Source: Mixta tenebrionis (GTDB taxonomy: Bacteria > Pseudomonadota > Gammaproteobacteria > Enterobacterales > Enterobacteriaceae). Taken from it: a stretch of 47,500 nucleotides of DNA. Positions 19,482 to 29,973 of this stretch are shown piece after piece. The notes beneath the pieces are model-generated. The model did not search any database. It saw nothing but the letters and a program-made list of their open reading frames with translations, and was not told the DNA's origin. The first letter of the stretch is position 1; each line of letters opens with the position of its first letter. The position numbers and the translations under genes were made by a program. The stretch covers positions 83,836 through 131,335 of the forward strand of contig NZ_VHQI01000013.1 in NCBI RefSeq assembly GCF_006517625.1, given 5' to 3'.

Positions 19482-21593
19482 TTGTATCTTTTTGAAAGCC
19501 TCAATCAGCTGATTGAAAAATACTTGCCTGAGGAGCAGATCAAGCGCCTCAAGCAAGCTTATCTTGTCGCGCGTGATGCCCACGAGGGGCAGACACGCTC
19601 CAGCGGCGAGCCTTATATCACGCATCCGGTCGCCGTCGCCTGCATCCTGGCGGAAATGAAGCTCGACTATGAAACCCTCATGGCCGCGCTGCTGCATGAT
19701 GTGATAGAAGACACGCCGGCGACCTATCAGGATATGGAACAGCTGTTCGGCAAAAGCGTTGCCGAGCTGGTTGAAGGCGTATCCAAACTGGATAAGCTGA
19801 AATTCCGCGATAAGAAAGAGGCGCAGGCGGAAAACTTCCGCAAAATGATCATGGCGATGGTGCAGGATATCCGCGTTATCCTGATCAAGCTTGCCGACCG
19901 TACGCATAACATGCGGACGCTGGGTTCGCTGCGCCCGGATAAGCGGCGGCGTATTGCGCGCGAAACGCTGGAGATCTATAGCCCGCTGGCCCACCGTCTG
20001 GGCATTCATCATCTGAAAACCGAGCTGGAAGAGCTGGGCTTTGAAGCGCTCTATCCTAACCGCTACCGCGTTATTAAAGAGGTGGTGAAAGCCGCGCGCG
20101 GTAACCGTAAGGAGATGATCCAGAAAATCCTTGCGGAAATAGAAGGGCGTTTGCAGGAGGCGGGTATTCCCTGCCGCGTTTTCGGCCGCGAGAAACACCT
20201 TTACTCCATCTATTGCAAGATGCATCTCAAAGAGCAGCGTTTCCACTCCATTATGGATATCTACGCGTTTCGCGTCATCGTTCGCGATGTGGATACCTGC
20301 TATCGCGTACTGGGTCAGATGCACAGCCTGTATAAACCACGTCCAGGGCGGGTTAAAGACTATATCGCCATTCCGAAAGCGAACGGTTACCAGTCGCTGC
20401 ACACTTCAATGATCGGGCCGCACGGCGTGCCGGTTGAAGTGCAGATCCGTACTGAAGATATGGATCAGATGGCGGAGATGGGCGTCGCGGCGCACTGGGC
20501 GTATAAAGAACAGGGCGAAAGCAGCACCACGGCGCAGATACGCGCGCAGCGTTGGCTGCAAAGCCTGCTGGAGCTGCAGCAAAGCGCCGGCAGCTCTTTT
20601 GAATTTATTGAAAGCGTTAAATCCGATCTGTTCCCGGATGAGATTTACGTGTTTACCCCGGAAGGACGCATTGTCGAACTGCCCGCTGGCGCAACGCCGG
20701 TAGATTTCGCCTATGCGGTGCATACCGATATCGGTCACGCCTGCGTCGGCGCACGCGTCGATCGGCAGCCCTACCCGCTTTCGCAGCCGCTGGCCAGCGG
20801 TCAAACGGTGGAAATTATTACGGCGCCGGGCGCGCGTCCAAACGCCGCCTGGCTCAACTTTGTCGTGAGTTCCAAAGCCCGAGCCCAAATTCGCCAGCTG
20901 CTGAAAAACCTTAAGCGCGAAGACTCCGTTAGCCTGGGGCGACGCCTGCTCAGCCATGCGCTGGGCGGCAGCCGCAAGCTGGCGGAGATACCGGCAGCAA
21001 ATGTCGCGCAAGAGCTGGAGCGAATGAAGCTGGCATCGCTGGACGATCTGCTGGCGGAAATCGGCCTCGGCAACGCCATGAGCGTGGTGGTAGCGAAAAA
21101 CCTGCTGCAGGATACGCCGGGCGCGCAGCCTAACAGCGCCACTTCGCGCAGCAAGCTGCCGATTAAAGGCGCTGACGGCGTCCTGATTACCTTCGCGAAA
21201 TGCTGTCGCCCTATCCCCGGCGACCCGATTGTGGCGCACGTTAGCCCTGGCAAAGGGTTGGTCGTGCATCATGAGTCATGCCGTAATATTCGCGGCTATC
21301 AGAAAGAGCCTGAGAAGTTTATGGCGGTCGAATGGGATAAAGTGACCGATCAGGAGTTTGTTGCGGAGATTAAGGTGGAGATGTTCAACCACCAGGGCGC
21401 GCTGGCGAATCTGACCGCGGCAATCAATACCGCCGGCTCCAATATTCAAAGCCTCAACACCGAAGAGCGTGACGGGCGCGTTTACAGCACCTTTATCCGC
21501 CTGACGGCGCGCGATCGCGTCCATCTGGCGAATATTATGCGTAAAATTCGCGTCATGCCGGACGTGATTAAAGTTCACCGTAACCGAAATTAG
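19482..21593 (+). CDS. spoT: Bifunctional (p)ppGpp synthase/hydrolase SpoT
   Basis: 703-residue enzyme that degrades (p)ppGpp to GDP/GTP and has weak synthetase activity, responding to carbon, lipid and other stresses. The HD hydrolase domain comes first (about 20-200; HDVIED at 72-77). The RelA/SpoT synthetase domain follows (about 235-350; KDYIAIPKANGYQSLHTS). A TGS domain (about 385-447), the conserved-cysteine region CCRPIPGD, and a C-terminal ACT domain (about 628-703) complete it. Translation starts at TTG, as in E. coli spoT; no ATG gives the conserved N terminus MYLFESLNQL. Confidence 0.98.
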   Translation: MYLFESLNQLIEKYLPEEQIKRLKQAYLVARDAHEGQTRSSGEPYITHPVAVACILAEMKLDYETLMAALLHDVIEDTPATYQDMEQLFGKSVAELVEGVSKLDKLKFRDKKEAQAENFRKMIMAMVQDIRVILIKLADRTHNMRTLGSLRPDKRRRIARETLEIYSPLAHRLGIHHLKTELEELGFEALYPNRYRVIKEVVKAARGNRKEMIQKILAEIEGRLQEAGIPCRVFGREKHLYSIYCKMHLKEQRFHSIMDIYAFRVIVRDVDTCYRVLGQMHSLYKPRPGRVKDYIAIPKANGYQSLHTSMIGPHGVPVEVQIRTEDMDQMAEMGVAAHWAYKEQGESSTTAQIRAQRWLQSLLELQQSAGSSFEFIESVKSDLFPDEIYVFTPEGRIVELPAGATPVDFAYAVHTDIGHACVGARVDRQPYPLSQPLASGQTVEIITAPGARPNAAWLNFVVSSKARAQIRQLLKNLKREDSVSLGRRLLSHALGGSRKLAEIPAANVAQELERMKLASLDDLLAEIGLGNAMSVVVAKNLLQDTPGAQPNSATSRSKLPIKGADGVLITFAKCCRPIPGDPIVAHVSPGKGLVVHHESCRNIRGYQKEPEKFMAVEWDKVTDQEFVAEIKVEMFNHQGALANLTAAINTAGSNIQSLNTEERDGRVYSTFIRLTARDRVHLANIMRKIRVMPDVIKVHRNRN

Positions 21594-21596
21594 CGC

Positions 21597-22292
21597 ATGA
21601 ATGCTCAACGTTTCGCTCGTATACGCGAGATGCTGGCCGCACGCCAGCATGATTTAACCGTGTGTATGGAGCAGGTTCACAAGCCCCATAACGTTTCCGC
21701 CATTATTCGCACGGCGGACGCAGTCGGCGTGCATGAGGTTCACGCCGTCTGGCCCTCCAGCCGTATGCGTACCGCTGCCTCTTCCGCCGCCGGCAGCAAC
21801 AGCTGGGTGCAGGTGAAAACGCACCGCACTATCGCTGATGCTGTCGCCCATCTGAAACAGCGGGATATGCAGGTGCTGGCGACCAACCTTTCGGCTAACG
21901 CGGTTGATTTTCGCGAAATCGACTATACGCGCCCCACCTGCATTCTGATGGGCCAGGAAAAAACCGGCATTACTCAGGAAGCGCTGGCGCTGGCCGATCG
22001 CGATATTATTATCCCCATGGTCGGCATGGTGCAGTCGCTCAACGTTTCCGTCGCCTCCGCGCTGATTTTATATGAGGCGCAGCGCCAGCGGCAGAATGCG
22101 GGCATGTATCAACGTAGCAGCAGTACGCTGCCCCGCGCAGAGCAGCAGCGTTTGCTGTTTGAAGGCGGCTATCCTGTGCTGGCCCGCGTCGCGAAACAAA
22201 AGGGCCTTCCTCGTCCTGAAATTAACGACCACGGTGAAGTGGTTGCCGATGCCGCATGGTGGGCCGCAATGCAGGCGACGGTGGCGCGATGA
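21597..22292 (+). CDS. trmH: tRNA (guanosine(18)-2'-O)-methyltransferase
   Basis: SPOUT-family enzyme that methylates the 2'-O of G18 in the D-loop of many tRNAs using S-adenosylmethionine. The 231-residue product contains the knot motifs NVSAIIRTADAVGVHEV (motif 1, with the catalytic arginine), LMGQEKTGI (motif 2) and IPMVGMVQSLNVSVASALIL (motif 3). It begins three bases after the spoT stop and overlaps recG by four bases (ATGA), indicating a translationally coupled operon. Confidence 0.97.
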   Translation: MNAQRFARIREMLAARQHDLTVCMEQVHKPHNVSAIIRTADAVGVHEVHAVWPSSRMRTAASSAAGSNSWVQVKTHRTIADAVAHLKQRDMQVLATNLSANAVDFREIDYTRPTCILMGQEKTGITQEALALADRDIIIPMVGMVQSLNVSVASALILYEAQRQRQNAGMYQRSSSTLPRAEQQRLLFEGGYPVLARVAKQKGLPRPEINDHGEVVADAAWWAAMQATVAR

Positions 22293-24370
22293 AGGGCCGC
22301 CTGCTGGATGCCGTCCCGTTAAACTCCCTTTCCGGCGTAGGCGCAAGCCAGGCTGGAAAGCTGGCGAAAATCGGGCTGCATACCGTGCAGGATTTACTGC
22401 TGCATCTGCCGCTACGCTATGAAGATCGCACCCAGCTCTATCCTGTCGGCGATCTGTTGCCCGGTATCTGGGCCACCGTTGAAGGCGAAGTGCTGCATAC
22501 TGACGTTACTTTTGGCCGCCGCCGTATGTTGGTTAGCCAGATTAGCGATGGCACCGGCGTCATCACGCTGCGCTTCTTTAACTTTAACGCCGGTATGAAA
22601 AACGGGCTCGCCCCTGGCGCGCGCGTTACCGCCTGGGGCGAGATCAAGCGCGGACAGCGCGGCGCTGAAATTATCCATCCCGAATATCGTATCCAGGGCG
22701 AGCATGGCGTTACCGAACTGCAGGAAACGCTGACGCCGGTTTATCCAACCACCGAGGGCATTCGTCAGGCCACGTTGCGTAATCTGACGGATCAGGCGCT
22801 TAAGCTGCTGGAAAGCTGCCCGATCGCCGAGCTGCTGCCCGCCGAGCTGAGCGGCGGCCTGCTCAGCCTGCCTGATGCGTTACGCACGTTACACCGCCCG
22901 CCGCCGGATGTGCAGCTGATCGATCTGGAAAACGGCCGCCACCCAGCCCAGCGCCGGTTAATTCTTGAAGAGCTGCTGGCGCACAATTTAAGCATGCTGG
23001 CGGTGCGCGCTGGCGCGCAGCGCTATCACGCTTTACCGATGCCGCCACGCCACCAGCTGCGCGACAAACTGCTGGCGGCGCTGCCGTTTAAGCCAACGAA
23101 TGCTCAGCAGCGCGTAGTTAAAGAAATTGAGCAGGATTTAGCGCATGACTACCCGATGATGCGGCTGGTTCAGGGGGATGTCGGCTCAGGCAAAACGCTG
23201 GTTGCGGCGCTGGCGGCGCTGCACGTCATTGCCCACGGTAAACAGGTCGCTCTGATGGCGCCGACTGAGCTGCTTGCCGAACAGCACGCTAACAATTTCC
23301 GCCAGTGGTTTACGCCGCTGGGTCTGGAAGTGGGCTGGCTGGCTGGCAAGCAAAAGGGCAAGGCGCGCCTTGCCCAGCAGGAAGCGATCGCCAGCGGCCA
23401 GGTATCGATGGTGGTCGGCACGCACGCGATTTTTCAGGAGCAGGTGCAGTTTAACGGGCTGGCGCTGGTTATTATTGATGAACAACACCGCTTCGGCGTC
23501 CATCAGCGGCTGGCGCTGTGGGAGAAAGGCGAGGAGCAGGGTTTTCATCCGCATCAGCTGATTATGACCGCCACGCCCATTCCGCGTACGCTGGCGATGA
23601 CCGCCTACGCCGACCTTGATACCTCCACCATCGACGAGCTGCCGCCGGGACGTACGCCGGTTACCACCGTCGCCATCCCCGATACGCGGCGAGCGGAAAT
23701 TATTGAGCGAGTGAAGCGCGCCTGCCAGAACGAAGGCCGCCAGGCTTACTGGGTATGCACCCTGATCGAAGGGTCCGATCTGCTGGAGGCGCAGGCGGCG
23801 GAAGCAACCTGGGAAGAACTAAAGCTGGCGCTGCCCGATCTGCAGGTCGGCCTGGTGCATGGGCGTATGAAGCCGCAGGAAAAACAGGAAGTTATGCAGG
23901 CCTTCAAGCAGGGACAGCTCCAGCTGCTGGTTGCCACGACGGTAATTGAAGTAGGCGTGGATGTCCCTAATGCCAGCCTGATGATTATCGAAAACCCGGA
24001 GCGGCTTGGCCTGGCGCAGCTCCACCAGCTGCGCGGACGCGTGGGACGCGGCGCCGTCGCCTCGCACTGCGTGCTGCTCTATAAATCTCCGCTAAGCAAA
24101 ACGGCGCAAAAGCGTCTGCAGGTGCTGCGCGACAGTAATGACGGCTTTGTTATCGCCCAGTGCGATCTGGAAATCCGCGGCCCTGGCGAGCTGCTCGGTA
24201 CGCGCCAAACCGGCAACGCAGAATTTAAAGTTGCCGATTTGCTGCGCGACCAAGCGCTGATCCCGGAGGTACAGCGCATAGCCCGCCATATCCATCAGCA
24301 CTATCCGCAGCAGGCCCAGGCGCTGATTGAGCGCTGGCTGCCGGAAACCGATCGCTATACCAACGCCTGA
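22289..24370 (+). CDS. recG: ATP-dependent DNA helicase RecG
   Basis: 693-residue superfamily-2 helicase that reverses stalled replication forks and branch-migrates Holliday junctions. An N-terminal wedge/OB domain (about 1-260) is followed by the motor with Walker A GDVGSGKT and DEXH box IIDEQHRFG, then TATPIPRT. The C-terminal helicase half has VATTVIEVGVDVP, QLRGRVGRG and the TRG-like hairpin. I chose the ATG at 22289, overlapping the trmH stop, because it gives the conserved start MKGRLLDAVPLNSL and the E. coli length. Confidence 0.98.
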   Translation: MKGRLLDAVPLNSLSGVGASQAGKLAKIGLHTVQDLLLHLPLRYEDRTQLYPVGDLLPGIWATVEGEVLHTDVTFGRRRMLVSQISDGTGVITLRFFNFNAGMKNGLAPGARVTAWGEIKRGQRGAEIIHPEYRIQGEHGVTELQETLTPVYPTTEGIRQATLRNLTDQALKLLESCPIAELLPAELSGGLLSLPDALRTLHRPPPDVQLIDLENGRHPAQRRLILEELLAHNLSMLAVRAGAQRYHALPMPPRHQLRDKLLAALPFKPTNAQQRVVKEIEQDLAHDYPMMRLVQGDVGSGKTLVAALAALHVIAHGKQVALMAPTELLAEQHANNFRQWFTPLGLEVGWLAGKQKGKARLAQQEAIASGQVSMVVGTHAIFQEQVQFNGLALVIIDEQHRFGVHQRLALWEKGEEQGFHPHQLIMTATPIPRTLAMTAYADLDTSTIDELPPGRTPVTTVAIPDTRRAEIIERVKRACQNEGRQAYWVCTLIEGSDLLEAQAAEATWEELKLALPDLQVGLVHGRMKPQEKQEVMQAFKQGQLQLLVATTVIEVGVDVPNASLMIIENPERLGLAQLHQLRGRVGRGAVASHCVLLYKSPLSKTAQKRLQVLRDSNDGFVIAQCDLEIRGPGELLGTRQTGNAEFKVADLLRDQALIPEVQRIARHIHQHYPQQAQALIERWLPETDRYTNA

Positions 24371-24433
24371 ATCCGGGCGCTAAAGCTTTTCTGATCCAGA
24401 ATAAATAAAACGCGTTAAAGGCGCCGCGCGGCA

Positions 24434-24471
24434 TGGCAAACGATTGCTTTTGCCATCGAGTGAATTACAAT
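24434..24471 (+). promoter_or_regulatory. Probable xanP promoter with PurR-like operator
   Basis: TTGCTT (24444-24449), a 16-base spacer and TACAAT (24466-24471) form a likely promoter 31 bases upstream of xanP. TGGCAAACGATTGCTT (24434-24449) overlaps the -35 and matches 11 of 16 positions of the PurR consensus, including the GCAAACG half and central CG. PurR control would suit a purine transporter, but this is an inference from sequence. Confidence 0.45.
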
Positions 24472-24501
24472 CGCCACTTTGTTTCTCAGGGATCCTTTAT
24501 T

Positions 24502-25887
24502 ATGTCCGTCACCCCTAACGAAATCGCCCCGTCCGCTGCCGCTGCGACGCCAAAGAGCGAACTTATCTATCGCCTGGAAGATCGTCCGCCGCTGCCGCAA
24601 ACGCTGTTCGCCGCCGGTCAGCATCTGCTGGCTATGTTCGTGGCGGTGATCACACCCGCTCTGCTCATCTGCCAGGCGCTTGGCCTGCCCGCTCAGGATA
24701 CGCAGCATATCATCAGCATGTCGCTGTTTGCTTCCGGCGTGGCGTCAATATTGCAGATTAAGACCTGGGGACCGGTCGGTTCCGGGCTGCTTTCTATTCA
24801 GGGCACCAGTTTCAACTTTGTTACGCCCTTAATTATGGGCGGTCTGGCGCTGAAAAACGGCGGCGCCGATGTGCCGACGATGATGGCTGCGCTGTTCGGT
24901 ACGCTGATGGTGGCCTCCTGTACTGAGATGGTGCTCTCGCGCGTACTGCATCTGGCGCGCCGTATTATCACGCCGCTGGTTTCCGGCATCGTGGTGATGA
25001 TTATCGGCCTGTCGTTAATTCAGGTGGGATTAACCTCAATTGGCGGCGGCTTCGCCGCGATGAACGATCACACTTTTGGCGCGCCGAAAAACCTGCTGCT
25101 GGCGGGCGTAGTGCTGGCGGTGATTATTTTGCTTAATCGCCAACGTAACCCTTACTTGCGCGTGGCCTCGCTGGTTATCGCTATGGCGGTAGGCTATCTG
25201 CTGGCCTGGGCGCTGGGTATGCTGCCGGAAAATATCGCAGCGCCCAACGGCGCGGTTATCGCGGTGCCGATGCCGCTCTACTACGGCCTGGGTTTTGACT
25301 GGAATCTGCTGATCCCGCTGATGCTGGTGTTTATGGTGACCTCGCTGGAAACCATCGGCGATATTACCGCAACCTCCGATGTTTCAGAGCAGCCGGTCAG
25401 CGGCCCGCTCTATATGAAACGCCTGAAGGGCGGCGTGCTGGCGAATGGCCTTAACTCGTTCGTTTCCGCGCTGTTCAATACTTTCCCCAACTCCTGTTTT
25501 GGTCAGAATAACGGCGTGATTCAGCTAACCGGCGTCGCCAGCCGCTATGTCGGCTTTGTCGTTGCATTAATGCTGATCGTTCTCGGCCTGTTCCCGGCAG
25601 TAAGCGGATTTGTACAGCATATTCCGGAACCGGTATTAGGCGGCGCGACCATTGTGATGTTCGGTACCATCGCCGCCTCCGGCGTGCGTATTGTCTCCCG
25701 CGAGCCGCTAAATCGTCGCGCGATTATGATTATTGCGCTGTCGCTGGCGGTTGGCCTGGGCGTGTCGCAGCAGCCGCTGATCCTGCAGTTTGCTCCGGAC
25801 TGGCTGAAAACGCTGTTCTCCTCCGGCATTGCGGCTGGCGGTATTACGGCGATTGTGCTGAATCTGGTTTTTCCTCAGGAGAAGTAA
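24502..25887 (+). CDS. xanP: Xanthine permease (NCS2 family)
   Basis: 461-residue inner-membrane symporter that imports xanthine with protons. About 14 hydrophobic segments are visible. Conserved NCS2 motifs include [17 protein letters not shown] near the N terminus, [14 protein letters not shown], the [16 protein letters not shown] region (segment 8 with the substrate-site glutamate) and [20 protein letters not shown]. The ATG at 24502 follows CAGGGATCC and matches the E. coli N terminus in position. gltS, which lies between recG and xanP in E. coli, is absent here. Confidence 0.96.
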   Translation: MSVTPNEIAPSAAAATPKSELIYRLEDRPPLPQTLFAAGQHLLAMFVAVITPALLICQALGLPAQDTQHIISMSLFASGVASILQIKTWGPVGSGLLSIQGTSFNFVTPLIMGGLALKNGGADVPTMMAALFGTLMVASCTEMVLSRVLHLARRIITPLVSGIVVMIIGLSLIQVGLTSIGGGFAAMNDHTFGAPKNLLLAGVVLAVIILLNRQRNPYLRVASLVIAMAVGYLLAWALGMLPENIAAPNGAVIAVPMPLYYGLGFDWNLLIPLMLVFMVTSLETIGDITATSDVSEQPVSGPLYMKRLKGGVLANGLNSFVSALFNTFPNSCFGQNNGVIQLTGVASRYVGFVVALMLIVLGLFPAVSGFVQHIPEPVLGGATIVMFGTIAASGVRIVSREPLNRRAIMIIALSLAVGLGVSQQPLILQFAPDWLKTLFSSGIAAGGITAIVLNLVFPQEK

Positions 25888-25892
25888 TCTGT

Positions 25893-25916
25893 CAGGGCGA
25901 GTAACGGCTCGCCCTG
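25893..25916 (+). terminator. Hairpin after xanP
   Basis: CAGGGCGAG-TAACGG-CTCGCCCTG, a perfect 9-bp stem, begins 6 bases after the xanP stop. No clear T run follows, so efficiency is uncertain. Confidence 0.55.
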
Positions 25917-26017
25917 CATACCTGCCTGTTTATTTCCCTCTTTGCTCTCAGGCGGTTGAGCTATGCCGTTAATTCAGGCATAACTGGCGATACCGGAAAT
26001 TCATACGGATAGATGCA

Positions 26018-27700
26018 ATGAAATTTGTCGGAAAGTTAATTCTTTCGCTGCTTATACTGCTGCTGCTGATAGTGGTGGTGAGTTACTTTCTGCTGCAAAC
26101 CCGCTGGGGGGCGGAGTGGGCAAGCAGACGCATCAGCGACGATACGGCATACCATCTTTCCGTCGCTAAAATCGAGCATAACTTTTCCCATCCCGCCCTG
26201 CTTATATTACACAGCGTCAGCTTTGGTCACGATGGCCGCCCGGCCGTTACGGTGGCGAAAACCGTTAGCCTGGGCCTGTCATTCAACCTGTTTGATCATC
26301 CTCTGCGCTTCGCCACTATTGAGCTGCGCGACGGCATACTGGATGTCGCCAATATGCCGAATAATCTGGCGTGGCCGCTGCAGGCCGGGCGGCTGCAGCT
26401 GCATGATATGACGGTTAACAGTCCGCATCTGGCGGTTAACGCTAAAAAACTCAACGGCGGCATAATTCCATGGCAGCCGGAGCCGGGACGAATCGCCGGC
26501 AGCAACGCCAGTTTCCAGTTCAGCGCCGACAGCGCCACGTTTAACGGCCTGACGGCAACCAATACGCTGGTTCAGGGACGTATCAGCAACGGCCAGCTGT
26601 TGGTAAATAATTTTGGCGCCGATATCGCGCGCGGTTCAGTAACCGGCAGCGCGCAGCGGGACAGTCAGGGCAACTGGCGCGTGGCGGCGCTGCGGCTGAA
26701 TGATATTCGCCTGCAAACCGATAAGCCGCTGGCTGCTTTTCTACAGCCGCTGCGTGCGCTTCCCGCCGTTCACATCGCCCGCATCGATATGACCAACGCC
26801 CGGCTACAGGGGCCGGACTGGGCTGTGACCGATCTCAATCTGCTGGTTAAGAATCTGACGCTGCGCCACGGCCGCTGGCAAAGCGAAGAGGGTTCGCTGG
26901 CGCTGAACGCAGACAGCTTTATCAACGGCCAGCTGACGCTTAACGATCCTATCCTTAACCTGCGTCTCTCGCCGCAGGGCGTTACCGACGCCCGCTTCAG
27001 CTCGCGCTGGGTTAACGGCCTGATCCGCGCCCAGGGCAGCTGGCAGCGCCAGAACAAGCGGCTGACGCTGGATGAGCTGGCGCTGGCGGGGCTGGAATAT
27101 ACGCTGCCGGAAAACTGGCGCGAGCGCTGGATGGCGGCGCTGCCGGGCTGGCTCGACAGCGTGCTGGTGAAAAAGCTGAGCGGCAACCGCAATCTGCTTA
27201 TTGATGTGAATCCAGCCTGGCCGTTCCAGATTACGGCGCTGGATGCGTCAGGCGCTAATTTGCTGCTCGCCCGTCAGCATCAATGGGGAATATGGCAAGG
27301 CGATCTCAACCTGAACGCCGCGGAAGCCACCTTTAACCGTACCGACGTGCGTCATCCATCGCTGGCGCTGAATGCCAGCGCTGAACAGATCAACGTAACG
27401 GAAATAAGCGGCTTTACCGGCGAAGGAATGCTGGAGGGGGTAGCGACGCTGGAACAGGCGCCCGCGCGCCAGCTGTCTCTGACGCTAAACGGACGCGCAG
27501 TACCGGCAGACGTGCTGCAAAACTGGGGCTGGCCCGCTTCGCCACTTGCCGGCCCGGCAACGCTGCAGCTAAAACTGGAGGCGCGCCTGACAGCGGAGAC
27601 GCCGCTAAAAAACAGCGCCAGCGGCACGCTAATGCTGAATGCCGGCGGCCATACCCTGCAACAGACTCTGTCGCAGGGCGCGGTCAGCACTCAGCCCTGA
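26018..27700 (+). CDS. yicH: AsmA family protein YicH
   Basis: 560-residue AsmA-like protein. A single N-terminal membrane anchor (about 5-28: [20 protein letters not shown]) is followed by a large periplasmic beta-rich domain. AsmA-family proteins are thought to bridge inner and outer membranes and carry phospholipids; TamB and YhdP are the best studied. The C-terminal part (about 420-550) is the typical AsmA beta-repeat region. Length is close to E. coli YicH (569). Its 3' end overlaps the convergent fabY by 10 bases, a junction not found in E. coli K-12. Confidence 0.92.
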   Translation: MKFVGKLILSLLILLLLIVVVSYFLLQTRWGAEWASRRISDDTAYHLSVAKIEHNFSHPALLILHSVSFGHDGRPAVTVAKTVSLGLSFNLFDHPLRFATIELRDGILDVANMPNNLAWPLQAGRLQLHDMTVNSPHLAVNAKKLNGGIIPWQPEPGRIAGSNASFQFSADSATFNGLTATNTLVQGRISNGQLLVNNFGADIARGSVTGSAQRDSQGNWRVAALRLNDIRLQTDKPLAAFLQPLRALPAVHIARIDMTNARLQGPDWAVTDLNLLVKNLTLRHGRWQSEEGSLALNADSFINGQLTLNDPILNLRLSPQGVTDARFSSRWVNGLIRAQGSWQRQNKRLTLDELALAGLEYTLPENWRERWMAALPGWLDSVLVKKLSGNRNLLIDVNPAWPFQITALDASGANLLLARQHQWGIWQGDLNLNAAEATFNRTDVRHPSLALNASAEQINVTEISGFTGEGMLEGVATLEQAPARQLSLTLNGRAVPADVLQNWGWPASPLAGPATLQLKLEARLTAETPLKNSASGTLMLNAGGHTLQQTLSQGAVSTQP

Positions 27701-28620
27701 GGCTCCAGCGGCCCGTCAGGATCGGCGGGCAGCACGATATAAACGCCATTAAATACCGCCCCGCATTCATCATTACCAAACAGTTCCACTTCCAGCTGTA
27801 CGCGGGCCTTGCGCCCGCGCGCGAGGCGATCGAGATCGCCGCTCAGCGAACCCAGATCCGCCGTTGCGCTGGGCTTACCGATAACAGGTTGGCTATAGCG
27901 GATATGCGCATCCGCCAGGATTATGGTGCCGCCCAGGTGACGTTCACGCAGCAGCAGCCAGATCAGCCCCCAGCCGGTGAGCGTCGCCAGCGAAAACAGG
28001 CTGCCGGCAAACAGCGTGTGATGCGGATTTTGATTGCCGGTTTCCGGCATGGTGGTCATAAATTTTTGCCCGGTATACTGCGTGATCCGCACGCCCATTT
28101 TCTCGCTGAGCGGAATATGCTCATACCAGGCCTGCTGTAGCTGACCGCACCAGTCGGCGCGATGCAATATGTCATCCAGCGTGACCACCGGTTTAATCAT
28201 CAAAAAATGGCGTACCGGCGTAGTCAGCGGCGCAGTGATCTCCCCCTGATTGAGGTAGCCCAGCTTGGCAAAAAACTCTACCGCATCCTCACGCGCGCTG
28301 CAGACCACACGCTTAACGCCCTCCTGACGCGCGACTGATTCGAGCGTCATCGCCACCAGCGTTCCCAACCCTTTTCCCTGCACCGTCGGGTGCACGGCCA
28401 GAAAGCGAATCGAAGCTTCGTTATCGGCATTGATATAGAGCCGCCCCGCGGCGACCGGCTTGCCCTGCTCATCCACCACCATTTGATGATGCGCCAGCGC
28501 ATCCCAGGCATCCCGTTCCGAGCCCTGCGGCTGGCGCAACGGCTTACGCAACATTTCCCAGCGGAACTGATAATACATCTCCAGTTCTTCAGCTGTTTCC
28601 GGCACTCGTAGATGATACAT
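27691..28620 (-). CDS. fabY: FabY (YiiD): GNAT domain plus hotdog malonyl-ACP decarboxylase-type domain
   Basis: 309-residue fusion of an N-terminal GNAT-like domain (about 1-150; [20 protein letters not shown] is the acetyl-CoA loop) with a C-terminal hotdog domain (about 160-300; [20 protein letters not shown]). The E. coli counterpart YiiD/FabY has been linked to starting fatty acid synthesis by making acetyl-ACP from malonyl-ACP through the hotdog domain. The start [14 protein letters not shown] lacks the about 16 extra N-terminal residues annotated for E. coli, whose conserved part begins at the same MYHLRVP. It is last in the yihX-yihY-dtd-fabY set. Confidence 0.93.
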   Translation of the reverse strand: MYHLRVPETAEELEMYYQFRWEMLRKPLRQPQGSERDAWDALAHHQMVVDEQGKPVAAGRLYINADNEASIRFLAVHPTVQGKGLGTLVAMTLESVARQEGVKRVVCSAREDAVEFFAKLGYLNQGEITAPLTTPVRHFLMIKPVVTLDDILHRADWCGQLQQAWYEHIPLSEKMGVRITQYTGQKFMTTMPETGNQNPHHTLFAGSLFSLATLTGWGLIWLLLRERHLGGTIILADAHIRYSQPVIGKPSATADLGSLSGDLDRLARGRKARVQLEVELFGNDECGAVFNGVYIVLPADPDGPLEPQG

Positions 28621-28675
28621 AAAAGGATTCTCTCGTTCGGCTGTCCGGTAGCGGCGGCGTCAATAGCGATCGACG

Positions 28676-29113
28676 TTAAACCTGTAACCAAAAGGTGACC
28701 GGGCCATCGTTAACCAATGCCACCTGCATATCCGCGGCAAAGCGGCCATTTTCAACCGCCACGCCCTGCTGGCGGCAGCAATCGCTGAAATAGTGATAAA
28801 GACGCTCCGCCTCCTGCGGCTCGGCGCCGCGCGAGAAGCTGGGACGCATGCCTTTTTGCGTATCGGCAGCCAGGGTAAATTGTGAAACGACCAGCACGCT
28901 GCCGCCGGCCTGCTGTACGTTCAGGTTCATCTTGCCGTTTTCATCGCTAAAAATACGATAGCCTAAAACCCGTTCGCAAAGGCGCTGCGCTTTCTGCTCG
29001 TTATCTTCCTTTTCCACGCCCAGCAACACCAGCAGGCCAGGCCCAATGCTGCCCGTGGTTTCATGCGCCACCGTAACGCTGGCGCTCAGCACACGCTGTA
29101 TTAATGCAATCAT
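28676..29113 (-). CDS. dtd: D-aminoacyl-tRNA deacylase
   Basis: Hydrolyses D-amino acids (and glycine mischarged on tRNA-Ala) from tRNA, protecting translation. The 145-residue product has both signature motifs of [11 protein letters not shown] (about 77-84) and the cross-subunit Gly-cisPro motif in [11 protein letters not shown] at the C terminus. Length equals E. coli Dtd. It overlaps yihY by four bases (ATGA). Confidence 0.97.
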   Translation of the reverse strand: MIALIQRVLSASVTVAHETTGSIGPGLLVLLGVEKEDNEQKAQRLCERVLGYRIFSDENGKMNLNVQQAGGSVLVVSQFTLAADTQKGMRPSFSRGAEPQEAERLYHYFSDCCRQQGVAVENGRFAADMQVALVNDGPVTFWLQV

Positions 29114-29973
29114 GCTTCCTCGTCAGTTTTCTCTTCCTGTTGTCGCTGGCGATATTCCCCCAGCGTAACGGTTATCTCCGCCCCTAACAGTACGATACAC
29201 CATGTCCAGTACACCCACAGAAACAGAATCGGGATCACCGCCAGCACGCCGTAAATCAGCTGATACGACGGAAACATGGTGACGTAAAGAGTGAACGCCT
29301 TTTTACCCAGTTCAAACAGCATCCCCGCCACCAGCGCGCCGATTAGCGCGTCGCGCTGCGGTACGCGCGTGGTGGGCACCAGACTGTACAGCAGCCAGAA
29401 TGCCAGCCAGGAGAGCAGCAGCGGAAAAATACGCAGCGTATGGTCAACCAGTCCGGTCATACCGCTAACGGCCACCCACTTTAGCGAAAGCAGCCACGTA
29501 CTGATCGCCAGGCTGGCGCCCGCCAGCAGCGGCCCCAGCGTCAGAATCATCCAGTAAACGGCAAAGGAGAAGACCAGCGGGCGCTTTTTCTGGCTGCGCC
29601 AGATAGCGTTCAGCGCGCTGTCGATAGAGTGCATCAGCAGCAGCGCCGTTACGATCAGGCCTACCGCGCCCACCACTGTCATTTTGTTGACGTTGGCGAC
29701 AAACTGATCGAGATACTCCTGCACCACATTGCCTGCCGCCGGGACAAAATTGTTGAAAATAAAATGCTTGAGCTGAACGCTGATATCCGCGAAGACCGGA
29801 AACGCGGCAAAAAGAGAAAAAACCACCGCCACCAGCGGCACCAGCGCCAGCAGCGAAACAAAGGCGAGATTACCCGCCTCGGTAGTCATGCTGTCATGCT
29901 CAATACGCCGCCACAGCAGCCTGAGCCAGGCGCCCGTCGCATGCAGGCGCCGCTTCACAGACAAGGACTTCAT
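29110..29973 (-). CDS. yihY: YihY/BrkB family inner-membrane protein
   Basis: 287-residue membrane protein of the YihY/virulence factor BrkB family. About six hydrophobic segments are present, with the family motif [20 protein letters not shown] (20 residues) near the start and [10 protein letters not shown] near residue 225. The C terminus is charged and cytoplasmic. The function is unknown; older reports that the family is RNase BN were withdrawn in favour of another gene. It overlaps dtd and yihX by four bases each, so all three are translationally coupled. Confidence 0.92.
   Translation of the reverse strand: MKSLSVKRRLHATGAWLRLLWRRIEHDSMTTEAGNLAFVSLLALVPLVAVVFSLFAAFPVFADISVQLKHFIFNNFVPAAGNVVQEYLDQFVANVNKMTVVGAVGLIVTALLLMHSIDSALNAIWRSQKKRPLVFSFAVYWMILTLGPLLAGASLAISTWLLSLKWVAVSGMTGLVDHTLRIFPLLLSWLAFWLLYSLVPTTRVPQRDALIGALVAGMLFELGKKAFTLYVTMFPSYQLIYGVLAVIPILFLWVYWTWCIVLLGAEITVTLGEYRQRQQEEKTDEEA

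Noticed and set aside
19440-20402. 320-codon minus-strand frame, and a similar 288-codon one at 20406-21272
   Set aside because: Both lie opposite spoT and have no family resemblance.
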